Shown: positions 41,767-51,409, counted from the stretch's first letter. The stretch: 64,000 nt of DNA from an uncultured Duncaniella sp. (GCA_910586665.1 CAJUIX010000014.1:1-64000); one strand, 5' to 3'. Translations and numbers: made by a program. The notes: generated by a model from the sequence alone, not told the origin.

Positions 41767-42717
41767 ATGGCAACGAGAGAGACACACACAAGGCGCATCG
41801 CAGCTCTGCTCATCGCGATTCTCGGTCTCGCCAACATAGTCGGACTGAAGGCTCAGACGATGACAGCCGTCACACTCCGCGAGAGTACGCGCCGCATCAT
41901 CCCGGTCAGCGATGCCGGGGCGCCCGACAGGGAGGCCCTGCTGAGGATAGCGCCCGTCGAGGCGCTCGCCTCCGACACGACACTGCCGCTTCCGTCGGCT
42001 CAAATCCCGCAGAAGCACTGGAGCATATATATAGAACCCTATTCCCTGCACCGCGGCTCGCACCCCGACTGGCACAGGATGTGGATCAACACCGCCGTCC
42101 TTTCGGGAGCCTTCGTCGGGACGCTTTTCGTCCTCCAGTGTCTGCCTGAGGACGCGACTTCCTGGAACCGCGCCTCGATTCAGAACACCGCCTTCTACAC
42201 CCGCTGGTATCGCAACATCTTCGTGCGCAACCCGGAGATTGACCACGACAACCCGGTGTTCAACTATATCCTCCACCCCTATGCCGGCGCGGCCTACTTC
42301 ATGGCTGCCCGCTCCTGCGGCTTCAGCTTCTGGGGCTCGATGCTCTACTCTGCGCTGATTTCGACCGTAGGGTGGGAGTTCGGCGTCGAGGCCTGCATGG
42401 AGCGCCCCTCATACCAGGATATTGTCATCACCCCTATAGTCGGAAGCCTGCTTGGCGAGCTGTTCTACAAGTGTAAGCGCCACATTGTCGAACATGACTA
42501 CACGCTGTGGGGCTCGCGCGTGCTGGGCAACATCGTGGTCTTCCTCGTCGACCCGGTCAACGAGGTTGTTAACCTCTTCCGCGGCAGCTACGAGCGCAAG
42601 GCCCATCTCGGTAAGGAAAATCCCTCCGTCCTCCGTGACCGCTACGGCGTCCAGTCCTCGCTGACGCCGGCGATAGTCGGCGGTGCCCCCGGCTTTACAC
42701 TCACCTGCGTCTTTTAA
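41767..42717 (+). CDS. DUF3943 protein
   Basis: A 316-residue, probably exported protein (signal sequence about 12-29, ending LKAQ). The DUF3943 core (about 155-240) reads NPVFNYILHPYAGAAYFMAA, then GWEFGVEACMERPSYQDIVI and GSLLGELFY. Members are predicted inner- or outer-membrane-associated proteins of unknown function with several short hydrophobic segments; LSGAFVGTLFVLQC near 113 is one here. The gene stands alone, 68 bases before the hpt start. Confidence 0.82.
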   Translation: MATRETHTRRIAALLIAILGLANIVGLKAQTMTAVTLRESTRRIIPVSDAGAPDREALLRIAPVEALASDTTLPLPSAQIPQKHWSIYIEPYSLHRGSHPDWHRMWINTAVLSGAFVGTLFVLQCLPEDATSWNRASIQNTAFYTRWYRNIFVRNPEIDHDNPVFNYILHPYAGAAYFMAARSCGFSFWGSMLYSALISTVGWEFGVEACMERPSYQDIVITPIVGSLLGELFYKCKRHIVEHDYTLWGSRVLGNIVVFLVDPVNEVVNLFRGSYERKAHLGKENPSVLRDRYGVQSSLTPAIVGGAPGFTLTCVF

Positions 42718-42753
42718 TAAGGTGTTTTGCATGAATTATCGGAAAAATTTTGC

Positions 42754-42761
42754 TAAATTTG
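42754..42761 (+). promoter_or_regulatory. -7 box of hpt
   Basis: TAAATTTG. The expected start near 42768 lies about 18 bases before the ATG at 42786 and excludes the longer frame. Confidence 0.6.
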
Positions 42762-42785
42762 CGCAAAATTTTTCTGTTCGGAACC

Positions 42786-43337
42786 ATGAAACATAAATGC
42801 TATCAGGGGATGACATTCCGCCCCTACATCACCGGCTCTCAGATTACAGAACGCATCAAGGAGCTTGCAGCAAGGATTACGTCTGAATATGCAGGGCGCA
42901 CTCCGCTCTTCCTGTGTGTGCTCAACGGTGCCGCCCCCTTTGCTGTCGATCTCTTCCGGGCATGTGAGGATATTGACGCCGAGCTGACCTTCGTGCGCCT
43001 GAAAAGCTACGAGGGCACAGGCTCCACGGGCGTGGTCAAGCAGGTGATGGGACTCAGCGAGAACCTCGAGGGGCGCGACGTGATTCTCGTCGAGGACATT
43101 ATCGACACCGGCAACACTATGGTCCGCCTCCTCGCCGACCTCAATGCGCTCAAGCCGGCCTCGATACGCATAGCCACCCTCCTGTTCAAGCCGGCAGCGC
43201 TCGTGCATCCCGAGCTGAAGCCCGACTATGTCGGTTTCGAAATCCCGAAGAAGTTCATCATAGGCTACGGTCTCGACATCGACGGTCTGGCACGAAATCT
43301 CAACGATATCTATATTCTGGACGAGGAATCTTGTTGA
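42786..43337 (+). CDS. hpt: Hypoxanthine phosphoribosyltransferase
   Basis: Purine salvage enzyme of 183 residues that makes IMP (and GMP) from hypoxanthine (guanine) and PRPP. The PRPP-binding motif VILVEDIIDTGNTM lies near 95-108. Other family parts are LFLCVLNGAAPFAVDLF near 39-55 and KFIIGYGLDIDGLARNL near 159. The ATG at 42786 was chosen from the promoter position. The adenylate kinase gene follows after a dispersed repeat, both serving nucleotide metabolism. Confidence 0.93.
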   Translation: MKHKCYQGMTFRPYITGSQITERIKELAARITSEYAGRTPLFLCVLNGAAPFAVDLFRACEDIDAELTFVRLKSYEGTGSTGVVKQVMGLSENLEGRDVILVEDIIDTGNTMVRLLADLNALKPASIRIATLLFKPAALVHPELKPDYVGFEIPKKFIIGYGLDIDGLARNLNDIYILDEESC

Positions 43338-43350
43338 AAGATATGCGCAT

Positions 43351-43370
43351 TGCAGGGACGCTGCGTGCAA
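43351..43370. repeat. Palindromic dispersed repeat, half copy
   Basis: TGCAGGGACGCTGCGTGCAA, 14 bases behind the hpt stop. Confidence 0.65.
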
Positions 43371-43425
43371 CATTATCGAACCAATCATTTGCGACACATA
43401 ACATAGGTAAAAATAAGGATAGAGA

Positions 43426-44013
43426 ATGTTTAATCTTGTAATTTTCGGTGCCCCCGGTAGCGGCAAAGGCACCCAGAGTCAGAAACTTATTGACCGCTAC
43501 GGTCTCACCCACATCTCGACAGGCGATGTGCTGCGCAAGCAGATTGCCGAAGGCACCGAGCTTGGCAAAATCGCCGACAGCTATATCTCCAAGGGACACC
43601 TGATTCCTGACGACCTCATGGTCGACATCCTTGCCCAGGAGGTGGACCGTCTGCGCCCGCAGTCCAACGGCTTTATTTTCGACGGCTTTCCCCGCACCAT
43701 TCCCCAGGCCGAGGAACTGAAGAAGATGCTCGAGAGGCGAGGCGAGGAAGTGCACTCCGTAATCGGCCTCGAAGTGGCCGACGAGGAACTGATGGAGCGC
43801 CTCGTGAAGCGCGGTGCCGAGAGCGGCCGCTCCGACGACAATCCCGAGACCATCAACAAGCGCCTCAAAGTATACCACTCGACCACCTCTCCCCTGAAGG
43901 ACTATTATACAAAGGAAGGGAAGTACACGTCAATTCACGGTAGCGGCCACGTCGATGAAATCTTCTCTCGCATCGTCGAGGCTATCGACGGGCACCCCGC
44001 GCTCGGACGCTGA
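43426..44013 (+). CDS. adk: Adenylate kinase
   Basis: Converts AMP and ATP to two ADP. It is a 195-residue protein with P-loop GAPGSGKGTQ (about 8-17), the AMP-binding HISTGDVLR near 30 and the FDGFPRT motif near 86. The LID domain is the short type without zinc cysteines, as in other Bacteroidetes. xseB follows 55 bases downstream. Confidence 0.96.
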   Translation: MFNLVIFGAPGSGKGTQSQKLIDRYGLTHISTGDVLRKQIAEGTELGKIADSYISKGHLIPDDLMVDILAQEVDRLRPQSNGFIFDGFPRTIPQAEELKKMLERRGEEVHSVIGLEVADEELMERLVKRGAESGRSDDNPETINKRLKVYHSTTSPLKDYYTKEGKYTSIHGSGHVDEIFSRIVEAIDGHPALGR

Positions 44014-44068
44014 CTCCCCCTGTTCCTCGTTAAAAATAATTCATTCAACCCTCACATCTAACTCTCCT

Positions 44069-44308
44069 ATGGCAGAATTCAATCCGGTCGAAAGTCTCAC
44101 ATACGCCCAGAGCATCAGCGAGCTGGAGGCCATACTCCGCATGATGCAGAGCGATAATTGCGACATAGACCATCTCGCAGCCTATACACGCCGGGCGACA
44201 GAGCTTCTCAAAGCCTGTCGCTCGCGCCTTACCGCGACCGAGGAGGAGCTGCGCGACATCCTGTCGGCCCTCAGCTCCGAGAACGGCGGTCCCGCAGCCA
44301 ACGCATGA
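44069..44308 (+). CDS. xseB: Exodeoxyribonuclease VII small subunit
   Basis: A 79-residue helical protein that binds the large subunit XseA; the complex degrades single-stranded DNA. Typical features are LTYAQSISELEAILRMMQSD near 9-28 and a long second helix ending ELRDILSAL. The ATG at 44069 gives the normal size. The large-subunit gene xseA, usually adjacent, is not in this window. The frame end overlaps an ATG of the peptidase frame (ATGA at 44305-44308). Confidence 0.85.
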   Translation: MAEFNPVESLTYAQSISELEAILRMMQSDNCDIDHLAAYTRRATELLKACRSRLTATEEELRDILSALSSENGGPAANA

Positions 44309-44346
44309 AACACAGCAAACAAAATACAATATTATCAACCAATCTC

Positions 44347-46398
44347 ATGAAACTTCTTCCGATTGCAGCTGTTGCCATGACTATGACACTTGCAGCGACG
44401 GGATGCCGGGGCAATAAGACCGAGCATCTCGCAAGTCTCAACCCTGACTACATCGACACCACCGTCATGCCCGGGGCTGACTTCTACACACATGTGAACA
44501 AGGGCTGGATGGAGGCTAACCCGCTCACCGCGGAGTATGCCCGCTACGGCCAGTTCAACATCCTCAACGACTCCTCAGAGACCCGCGTGCGCAACCTTAT
44601 CCAGCACCTCGGCGACTCCAAGCCCGAAGCAGGTACCGTGGCCCACAAGGTATGGACCGTCTACTCTCTCGCTATGGATACCGCCCGCCGCAACGCCGAC
44701 GGTGCGAAGCCCATCCTCGCCGACCTCAAGAAAATCGAGGACACTCCCCACGAAGGCATGGAGGACCTCTTCCTCTGGATGCACGGCAATTATGCAAGCC
44801 CCTTCTTCGGCGCAGGCCCGATGGAGGATATGACCAACTCCGAAGTGTATGCCATGTATGTGTCGGGCGGCGGCATGGGTCTCGGCGACCGTGACTACTA
44901 CCTGCTCGATGACGAGCGCAACACTGCCGTGCGCAATGCCTACAAGAAGCTTATAGCCGACCAGATGAAGAACGCCGGCTACTCCGAGGCTGACGCACAG
45001 CGCATCGTCGGCAACGTAATGAAGATTGAGACTGCCCTGGCTGATTCTGCCAAGACCCGCGAGGAGAGCCGCAATATTCCCGCGATGTACAACCCCCGCA
45101 CTTTCGCCCAGCTCAAGGAGAACTATCCCGCCATCAACTGGGACCGATTCTTCATCGAGACAATGGGTATCCAGTCGCCTGACACTGTCATCGTGACCGA
45201 CCCCAGGAGTGTCAACCAGGCCAGCAAGCTCATGGCCTCCCTCTCTGACCGCGAAGTCAAGGACTACTATCTCTGGAAATATGTCAACCAGGCTTCATCG
45301 GCCCTCAGCGACAACTTCACCAATGCCAACTTCGAGTTCTCGAAGGTGATGAGCGGCGTGCAGGAGCTTCGTCCGCTCTGGAAGCGTGCTCTCGGTGCCA
45401 CCGAGGGTGCCCTCGGCGAGGCTGTAGGCCAGCTCTATGTCGAGAAATACTTCCCCGCAAGCTCCAAGGAGTATATGCTCGGCCTTGTGGAGAACCTCCG
45501 CACCGCCCTCGGCAAGCACATCGACAATCTCGACTGGATGAGCGACTCCACCAAGGCCCGCGCCCACGAGAAGCTCGCCGCCTTCACTGTCAAGATCGGC
45601 TATCCCGACAAGTGGAAGGACTATTCCACTATGGAAATCGACCCCGAGCTTTCTTACTACGACAATATGCACAACGTCGGCATGTGGCACCAGAAGGAGA
45701 CATATGCCAAGTGGGGCAAGCCGGTCGACCGCACAGAGTGGGGCATGACTCCCCAGACTGTCAACGCATACTATAACCCCCTCGCCAACGAAATCGTCTT
45801 CCCGGCTGCCATCCTCCAGGCTCCCTTCTTCGACCCCAACGCATCTGACGCCGAGAATTACGGCGGTATCGGCGTGGTGATCGGCCATGAGATGACTCAC
45901 GGGTTCGACGACCAGGGCCGCAACTTCGACGCCAAGGGCAACATGGCCAACTGGTGGACCGAGGCCGACATCAAGGCTTTCGAGGAGAAGACCAAGGGGC
46001 TCATCGCGCAGTTTGACGAGGTCGAGGTGCTCCCCGGCGTCAAGGCCAACGGTCGCTACACCCTCGGCGAGAACATCGCTGACCAGGGCGGTCTCCGCAT
46101 AGCCATGACTGCCTTCCTCGATGCCCAGGACAAGAAGGGTGTCGACATCAAGTCTGAAGAAGCCAAGATTGATGGCTTCACCCCCGAGCAGGTGTTCTAT
46201 ATGAACTATGCCAACCTCTGGGCCAACAATATCCGCGACGAGGAAATCCGCTCGCTCACCACTGGTGACGTCCACTCCCTCGGCAAGAACCGCGTCAACG
46301 TCACTCTCCGCAATATCGCTCCCTTCTTCGAGGCTTTCGGCATCACAGAGGGCCAGCCGATGTATCGTCCCGAGTCCGAGCGTGTGATTATCTGGTAA
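44347..46398 (+). CDS. pepO: M13-family zinc metallopeptidase (PepO-like lipoprotein)
   Basis: A 683-residue exported endopeptidase. A lipoprotein signal peptide (MKLLPIAAVAMTMTLAATGC, Cys at 20) leads to the M13 N-terminal domain (about 45-430) and the catalytic domain with zinc motif HEMTH (514-518) and third ligand in GENIADQGG near 576. The C-terminus is RVIIW. The start was set at 44347 because it begins a standard lipoprotein signal peptide; an ATG at 44305, overlapping the xseB stop, would add 14 residues. Confidence 0.92.
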   Translation: MKLLPIAAVAMTMTLAATGCRGNKTEHLASLNPDYIDTTVMPGADFYTHVNKGWMEANPLTAEYARYGQFNILNDSSETRVRNLIQHLGDSKPEAGTVAHKVWTVYSLAMDTARRNADGAKPILADLKKIEDTPHEGMEDLFLWMHGNYASPFFGAGPMEDMTNSEVYAMYVSGGGMGLGDRDYYLLDDERNTAVRNAYKKLIADQMKNAGYSEADAQRIVGNVMKIETALADSAKTREESRNIPAMYNPRTFAQLKENYPAINWDRFFIETMGIQSPDTVIVTDPRSVNQASKLMASLSDREVKDYYLWKYVNQASSALSDNFTNANFEFSKVMSGVQELRPLWKRALGATEGALGEAVGQLYVEKYFPASSKEYMLGLVENLRTALGKHIDNLDWMSDSTKARAHEKLAAFTVKIGYPDKWKDYSTMEIDPELSYYDNMHNVGMWHQKETYAKWGKPVDRTEWGMTPQTVNAYYNPLANEIVFPAAILQAPFFDPNASDAENYGGIGVVIGHEMTHGFDDQGRNFDAKGNMANWWTEADIKAFEEKTKGLIAQFDEVEVLPGVKANGRYTLGENIADQGGLRIAMTAFLDAQDKKGVDIKSEEAKIDGFTPEQVFYMNYANLWANNIRDEEIRSLTTGDVHSLGKNRVNVTLRNIAPFFEAFGITEGQPMYRPESERVIIW

Positions 46399-46423
46399 TC
46401 ATAGTCTGACTACGATAAAGAGT

Positions 46424-46466
46424 AAGCCGCATAAGGTTGTTCGAGAGAACTCCTTATGCGGCTTTC
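46424..46466. terminator. Terminator between converging pepO and manA
   Basis: A 12-13 bp stem AGCCGCATAAGG (46425-46436) with its complement at 46452-46463, then TTC. It works in both directions. Confidence 0.85.
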
Positions 46467-46485
46467 ATATTCTATTTGGCATACG

Positions 46486-46505
46486 CCGCACGCAGCGTCC
46501 CTACA
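46486..46505. repeat. Palindromic dispersed repeat, half copy
   Basis: CCGCACGCAGCGTCCCTACA, directly behind the pepO terminator. Confidence 0.65.
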
Positions 46506-46521
46506 GGCCTATTAATCAGGT

Positions 46522-47490
46522 TCAGGCCTGGATTGCGAGGATGTCGGCGGGGCCTTTGGCTGAGATGTTGCGGACGGTGGCGGGGAAGAGCCATGTGTCG
46601 CCTCGGGCGATGCGGACGGTCTTTGTCTCCTTTCCGGCGACAGTTGAGTAGTCAATCTCGGCCTCACCTTCCAGACACATCACGATTGTGAACGATTCGC
46701 GGTCGAGTGGCAGGGTGAGGGGGGAATCGTCGAGTGTATGCTTGCGGACTACGAAATATTTACATTCTGCAAGCAGTGAGTCGGTCGGTTCAGACCTGTA
46801 GTCGGGATAGACGGTATAGTCAATGGCGTCGCGGGCTTCGGCTGTGTGTAGCTCGCGGGGTTTCCCCTCCTTGTCGCGGCGGTCATAGTCATAGATGCGG
46901 TAGGTGATGTCGCTCGTCTGCTGGATTTCGGCGAGCATGTTGCCCGCGCCTATGGCGTGGATGCGTCCGGCGGGGAGGAAGAAGGTGTCGCCGGGGGCTG
47001 AGTCGTAGGACGCTATGACATCCATGATAGAGTTGTCGGCCACGCGGCGCTCATATTCCCCGGGGGTGATTTCCTTAGTCAGTCCGACGTGGATTTTGGC
47101 TCCGGGGCGGGTCTCGATGACGTGCCACATCTCCGTCTTGCCGGGGCAGTTGTGACGCTCACGGGCAAGCTCGTCGTCAGGGTGAACCTGGACGGAGAGG
47201 TCGTCGCGCGCGTCGATGAGCTTGATGAGCAGGGGGAAGTTGTGGCCGTAGGCGGCATAGATTCTCTCTCCGACGAGCTCTGCGCCGAAGCGGTCGATGA
47301 GCTCCGTGAGGCTCGTTCCCTCGAAGGGTGCGTGGTCGGCGACAGAGACGTGGCTCGGGACGGCCGAAATCTCCCAGCTCTCGCCGATGCAGTCAAGATT
47401 GGTCTTGATTCCCTTGTAAGGGGCAAGACGGTCCCCTCCCCATATCACTGTCTTTAGATAGGGGGCAAAATGTAGTGCCTGGTCAAGCAT
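46522..47490 (-). CDS. manA: Mannose-6-phosphate isomerase, class I
   Basis: Zinc enzyme of 322 residues interconverting fructose-6-phosphate and mannose-6-phosphate, feeding GDP-mannose synthesis or mannose use. Zinc ligands are visible in QVHPDD near 99-104, the Glu of KTEMWHV near 118 and the His of GRIHAIG near 176. The C-terminal cupin-like part ends ADILAIQA. A -7 box TATCTTTG on the minus strand (plus 47501-47508) implies a very short leader of about 4 bases. Confidence 0.95.
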   Translation of the reverse strand: MLDQALHFAPYLKTVIWGGDRLAPYKGIKTNLDCIGESWEISAVPSHVSVADHAPFEGTSLTELIDRFGAELVGERIYAAYGHNFPLLIKLIDARDDLSVQVHPDDELARERHNCPGKTEMWHVIETRPGAKIHVGLTKEITPGEYERRVADNSIMDVIASYDSAPGDTFFLPAGRIHAIGAGNMLAEIQQTSDITYRIYDYDRRDKEGKPRELHTAEARDAIDYTVYPDYRSEPTDSLLAECKYFVVRKHTLDDSPLTLPLDRESFTIVMCLEGEAEIDYSTVAGKETKTVRIARGDTWLFPATVRNISAKGPADILAIQA

Positions 47491-47500
47491 AATGTTGATG

Positions 47501-47508
47501 CAAAGATA
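47501..47508 (-). promoter_or_regulatory. -7 box of manA, near-leaderless
   Basis: The minus strand reads TATCTTTG. With the usual spacing, transcription starts around 47494, only a few bases before the ATG at 47490. No good -33 is seen. Confidence 0.5.
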
Positions 47509-47576
47509 AGATTGTGGTATCTATTGGAAAAATAAGTTGAAATCGTGTGGTGTGTCTTTCGTCCCGGGGACCTTTG

Positions 47577-48101
47577 TTAAAGCATCTGCAATGCCGAAAG
47601 CTGCTCCAGGACGTCGAGGCGTGAGAGGGTGCGGCGGCTCAGGAGGGCCGCGGCGAAGTCGTGGGCCACGGACTGCACCCCGCGGTGGGTGAAGACGCGG
47701 TTGAGGTAGGAGAGATTCTTGTCGAAGAGCCTGTCAATCTCGTCGTCGTCGAGCGAGCATGACTCGCGTCCCTCCTCGCGGGCCAGGTCATGGAGGAAGT
47801 CGTGCATTTCAGAAGAGAGCTGGCGGCGCTCCTTGACGAGGTTGCGGCAGAGGAGGTTGGCCATGATCATTCCGAGGCCGATGTTGTAGTTTTTCAACAT
47901 CTGGTTCCAGGCTGTCTTGGCTGAGACTCCTGGATTGCCTGCGAAATAAAAGTCAGGCGACATCTCCACCATTTCGTTGGGATTGCCGTCGATAGTGATA
48001 GAGGTGAGCATGTCCTCACCGTCGAAAACCATCAGGCCGATTGCCATGCCTGTAGCGCCATAGCAGCGGTCATTTTCATCTGAATATTTCAAACTATCCA
48101 T
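47577..48101 (-). CDS. Conserved hypothetical protein
   Basis: A 174-residue cytoplasmic protein without signal or membrane segment. It has a beta-rich N-terminal part (ATGMAIGLMVFDGEDMLTSI) and a helical rest with SAKTAWNQMLKNYNIGLGMI and FDKNLSYLNRVFTHRG. I recall similar sequences in other Bacteroidales but no function. It is separated from manA by 86 bases on the same strand. The 220 bases upstream (48102-48320) hold a dispersed repeat and nothing else recognisable. Confidence 0.75.
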   Translation of the reverse strand: MDSLKYSDENDRCYGATGMAIGLMVFDGEDMLTSITIDGNPNEMVEMSPDFYFAGNPGVSAKTAWNQMLKNYNIGLGMIMANLLCRNLVKERRQLSSEMHDFLHDLAREEGRESCSLDDDEIDRLFDKNLSYLNRVFTHRGVQSVAHDFAAALLSRRTLSRLDVLEQLSALQML

Positions 48102-48263
48102 AGATATAGCTCTTCAATATGATAATTTCGTATATGTTGTGCTGTCCACTCAATCCGCGCAGGAATTGTATTGGAGGATATAGGAAAAACGTATTTCAGC
48201 CGATTATAGTTTTGCAGGGACTCAGCGATATATCAGAGTAATATGTACTTAATCCGGCATACG

Positions 48264-48283
48264 CGGCACGCCGCGTCCCTACA
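48264..48283. repeat. Palindromic dispersed repeat, variant copy
   Basis: CGGCACGCCGCGTCCCTACA, with GGC/GCC changes on both sides of the centre that keep the pairing. Confidence 0.6.
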
Positions 48284-48320
48284 TGGGGTCTTTGCGGGGA
48301 CAAAATTATTAAATACCTGC

Positions 48321-50786
48321 CTAATTTACAACCAAAATTTTAGCAACGACATCGCCTTGGGAGTCATAATCGCCGCTTGCGGATGCGAGGACGTAGTAGA
48401 CGCCGCTCTTCACCCTCACACCGTTGAGCGTGCAGCCGTCCCAGAGGGCCATGCCTCCCTCGGAAGTAGTCTGATAGACGAGGTGCATGCCAGCATCCAT
48501 GATTTTGACCAGTGAGGAGTCGACGAGGCCGCGTATGGTTATCATGCCGGTGAAGTCAGGGCCCACTGGGTTGGGGTAGGCGTAGACGTCGGAGTAGTCC
48601 GGGCGGCCGGGTGAGGCTGTCGAGGAGTATTCATAGAGTCCGTTGAGGGTCGAGATGAAGACGGAGCTTGAATTTGGGTCGACATAGAGGCCGGTGATAG
48701 TGTTGGTGGAGAGCGGGGAGTTGGTGGTGTTGAAGTTGGCTATGATTTCGTCGCCGTTCTCGCTGACGAGGTACAGGCCTGAGTCGGCGGTGCCTATCCA
48801 CTTGCGGTTCGAGGCATCGACGGCGATGCAGTAGACTGTCTCGCTCTCAAGGAGATAGTCGGCGAGGTTGGTCCCATCGTTGCGGGGCACTTTCAGTCGG
48901 CGGATGCGGAAGTCGGAGCTGAATACTTCGGTAGGGCGGGTGATTTCAAAGGGGCCCTGGGTGGTGCCGGCCCACACGCGCCCGTCCTTGTCCTCGGTGA
49001 AACAGAGAATCAGGTTGGGGTTGAATATCATGCCGTCCTGGTCGGTCATGGTTGTGACTTCGAGTGTGCGGTCGTCGGCGGGGTCGGTTATTGTCCCTGC
49101 ATGGTATATGGCTGTGAAGCCATTGTTGTAGTTGGCGTCGAGCAGAAAGATGATGGGCGACTGTTTCGCAAGGAGGAAATTGATGTCGCGCTTGCTGATG
49201 ACGCTGCCGGTGTTGAGTCCGACCCAGTCCTCCCTACTGATTGTCGACGGGTCCTGGCGGCGCTTGTCGGCAGGGAGGATTATGAGGGCGGGGTTGGAGG
49301 TGTTGCCTGTATAGACGCCGATGAGTAGGTTGCCCTTGTCGTCAATCTGCCCGGAGCAGATTCGCCAGGGGGCATAGTTGCCGTTGCGGTTAATCAGCGA
49401 GTTAGCATCGTCGAAGTGGCCTATCTCCTTTCCGTCCTTGATGACATAGAGTCCGTCGCTGCCGCTGCCTATATAGTGGATTGACGGGTCATCCGGGTCT
49501 TCGATTGCGAATGTGGGGGAGAAAATGTGCGGTCCCTGGATTGCTTCCTGTTCCTTCGAGGGTGACGACTGGATTGTCAGCGGAGGATTGACCTCTATGT
49601 CGGAGATGTTGCCTCCCTCGACGGTGTTACCAGTGAAAGGGACATCGTAGCGGTCACCTTTGACGGCATAGCCGTCGCTCAGGCCGCGGTTGGCTACGAT
49701 GAAGCCCCTCTCGTCGGGGAGGGGGTAGATGTTTGATATGTCGGAGAAGGTGGTCGCGTCGGCGGGGCGCCACTTGTCGCTGAGGACGGTCAGCGAACAG
49801 CTGTCCTCTATCTTATAGTGTCCCAGGCCATTGATGTCGGCGCCCCAGACAGATTGCAGGCCGTCGGCCGATGCGAGAATATGGTCTTTCAGCGGTGCAG
49901 GGATGGCGGCGGCCATTGACTGGTTCCAGGGAGCGGCGACATGGTAGAGCTTGTCCCCGCTGACGGCAAAGGCGCCGTCGGATGTGGGGAAAATCTGGCT
50001 CACATCCGTAATTTTTTCGTCCGATGCTCCTGCGTAGGCCGCTTTCGGGGCCACGGTGATATTGTAGGCCTTGCGGTTGGTGCCGCGCATGATGAAGCTG
50101 CGGCCCGCGTCGGCTGTCCCGGCGGCGAGGTCGATGAACGACGAGGGGCGTGCGGGCAGGTGGAGCAGACGGGTGAACTTGTCGATGAGGTTGACGCGGG
50201 TGCCCTTGGGGGCGGTGGCGAAGCGGAACACCCAGTCGGCAGGACTGTAGACAATCAGGATATTGTCGGGGGTCAGCAGCACATGCGAGACGGAGGTGTT
50301 GTAGATTCCCGACTGCTCTACCTCGTAGCTCCCTTCCTTGTAGATGACGAGACCGAAGGTGGTGGCGACGTAGATGTTGTTCTCATCGAAGGCCACGTCG
50401 TTGATGCCGCGCAGGGTCGTGACGTTGGCATCGCGGATGTCGGGGAGGTTGATGCGCTCGCCGCCGTCGTCGGGGATGATGTCGATATTGGCGTCCTCGA
50501 AGGCCACGAGCAGGTAGCGCTTGTCGGCGTTATAGAAAATATCCTTCACGCGGTTGCCCGAGAGGTCGACCCGCGGCTCGAAAATGCGTGTCTCGTCGTT
50601 GTCTTTGTCGTAGGAGTAGAGGGTGCCGCAAGTGGCGGTGTAGACATGGCGGGGGGTCTCGATGATTTTGTCGATTTTCCCGAAGGCGGGATAGACCTTC
50701 CAGGTCCCGGTGGCGAGCTGGGCCGTCGACGCCAGGGGCACGAGGGCGAGCAGCGCGATGATAAGTTTATTTAAAAGAGTGGTCAT
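48321..50786 (-). CDS. porZ: PorZ-like beta-propeller protein of the type IX secretion system
   Basis: An exported protein of 821 residues: signal peptide (1-22), two regulator-type beta-propellers (about 25-700; repeats such as RGINDVAFDENNIYVATTFG and DASNRKWIGTADSGLYLVSE) and a C-terminal sorting-like domain (about 735-821; YAYPNPVGPDFTGMITIRG, SGVYYVLAS). This matches PorZ, the surface protein that helps deliver anionic lipopolysaccharide to the type IX secretion attachment complex. Its ATG overlaps the rdgB stop by 4 bases. No other type IX genes are in the window. A generic propeller protein is the alternative. Confidence 0.75.
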   Translation of the reverse strand: MTTLLNKLIIALLALVPLASTAQLATGTWKVYPAFGKIDKIIETPRHVYTATCGTLYSYDKDNDETRIFEPRVDLSGNRVKDIFYNADKRYLLVAFEDANIDIIPDDGGERINLPDIRDANVTTLRGINDVAFDENNIYVATTFGLVIYKEGSYEVEQSGIYNTSVSHVLLTPDNILIVYSPADWVFRFATAPKGTRVNLIDKFTRLLHLPARPSSFIDLAAGTADAGRSFIMRGTNRKAYNITVAPKAAYAGASDEKITDVSQIFPTSDGAFAVSGDKLYHVAAPWNQSMAAAIPAPLKDHILASADGLQSVWGADINGLGHYKIEDSCSLTVLSDKWRPADATTFSDISNIYPLPDERGFIVANRGLSDGYAVKGDRYDVPFTGNTVEGGNISDIEVNPPLTIQSSPSKEQEAIQGPHIFSPTFAIEDPDDPSIHYIGSGSDGLYVIKDGKEIGHFDDANSLINRNGNYAPWRICSGQIDDKGNLLIGVYTGNTSNPALIILPADKRRQDPSTISREDWVGLNTGSVISKRDINFLLAKQSPIIFLLDANYNNGFTAIYHAGTITDPADDRTLEVTTMTDQDGMIFNPNLILCFTEDKDGRVWAGTTQGPFEITRPTEVFSSDFRIRRLKVPRNDGTNLADYLLESETVYCIAVDASNRKWIGTADSGLYLVSENGDEIIANFNTTNSPLSTNTITGLYVDPNSSSVFISTLNGLYEYSSTASPGRPDYSDVYAYPNPVGPDFTGMITIRGLVDSSLVKIMDAGMHLVYQTTSEGGMALWDGCTLNGVRVKSGVYYVLASASGDYDSQGDVVAKILVVN

Positions 50787-51361
50787 TGGAGAGTAAGATA
50801 GTTCATGAGTTTGGCGGTGGCGCGTCCGCGGTGGCTGATTCTGTTCTTGTCGTCAGCGGACATCTCTGCAAAGCTTGTTTCGGACTCGAGGGGGCGGAAC
50901 ACCGGGTCGTAGCCGAAGCCGGCGCTGCCGTGGGCCTCGGTGAGGATTTCACCCTCCACCCGTCCCTCGAAAGTAAGTTCCTTCCCGTTTAGGATGAGGG
51001 CTATGACGGTGACAAAGCGGGCGCGCCGGTCAGCACGGCCTTCGAGATTTTTGAGCAGCAGGGCCATGTTGGCCGCGCTGTCGTGGCCGGGGCCTGCATA
51101 GCGTGCGGAGTAGACTCCGGGGGCGCCGTCGAGGGCGTCGACCATGAGGCCGGTGTCGTCGGCGAAGCAGTCGTAGCCGTAATGCTCCTTGACATATCTG
51201 GCCTTCATGAGCGCGTTGCCTTCGAGTGTGTCGGCAGTCTCGGGTATATCCTCCTCGCAGCCAATTTCTTTGAGCGAGAGGATGCGGAAATCATCGCCGA
51301 CAATGCGGCGGATCTCTTCAAGCTTGTGGGCGTTATTTGTCGCGAATACTATATCTTGCAT
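50783..51361 (-). CDS. rdgB: Non-canonical purine NTP pyrophosphatase (RdgB/HAM1)
   Basis: A 192-residue house-cleaning enzyme that hydrolyses dITP, XTP and related nucleotides to monophosphates. Family motifs: FATNNAHKLEEI near 5, FADDTGLMVDALDGAPGVYS near 66-85, GSAGFGYDPVF near 145 and SHRGRA near 177. It is the first gene of a two-gene unit with porZ. The upstream 236 bases hold a dispersed repeat and the start region of the division cluster on the other strand. Confidence 0.95.
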   Translation of the reverse strand: MQDIVFATNNAHKLEEIRRIVGDDFRILSLKEIGCEEDIPETADTLEGNALMKARYVKEHYGYDCFADDTGLMVDALDGAPGVYSARYAGPGHDSAANMALLLKNLEGRADRRARFVTVIALILNGKELTFEGRVEGEILTEAHGSAGFGYDPVFRPLESETSFAEMSADDKNRISHRGRATAKLMNYLTLQ

Positions 51362-51409
51362 ATTAGTTATTAACGGTTTCGCGGGATGATTATTGCATTT
51401 AGTTGATGT

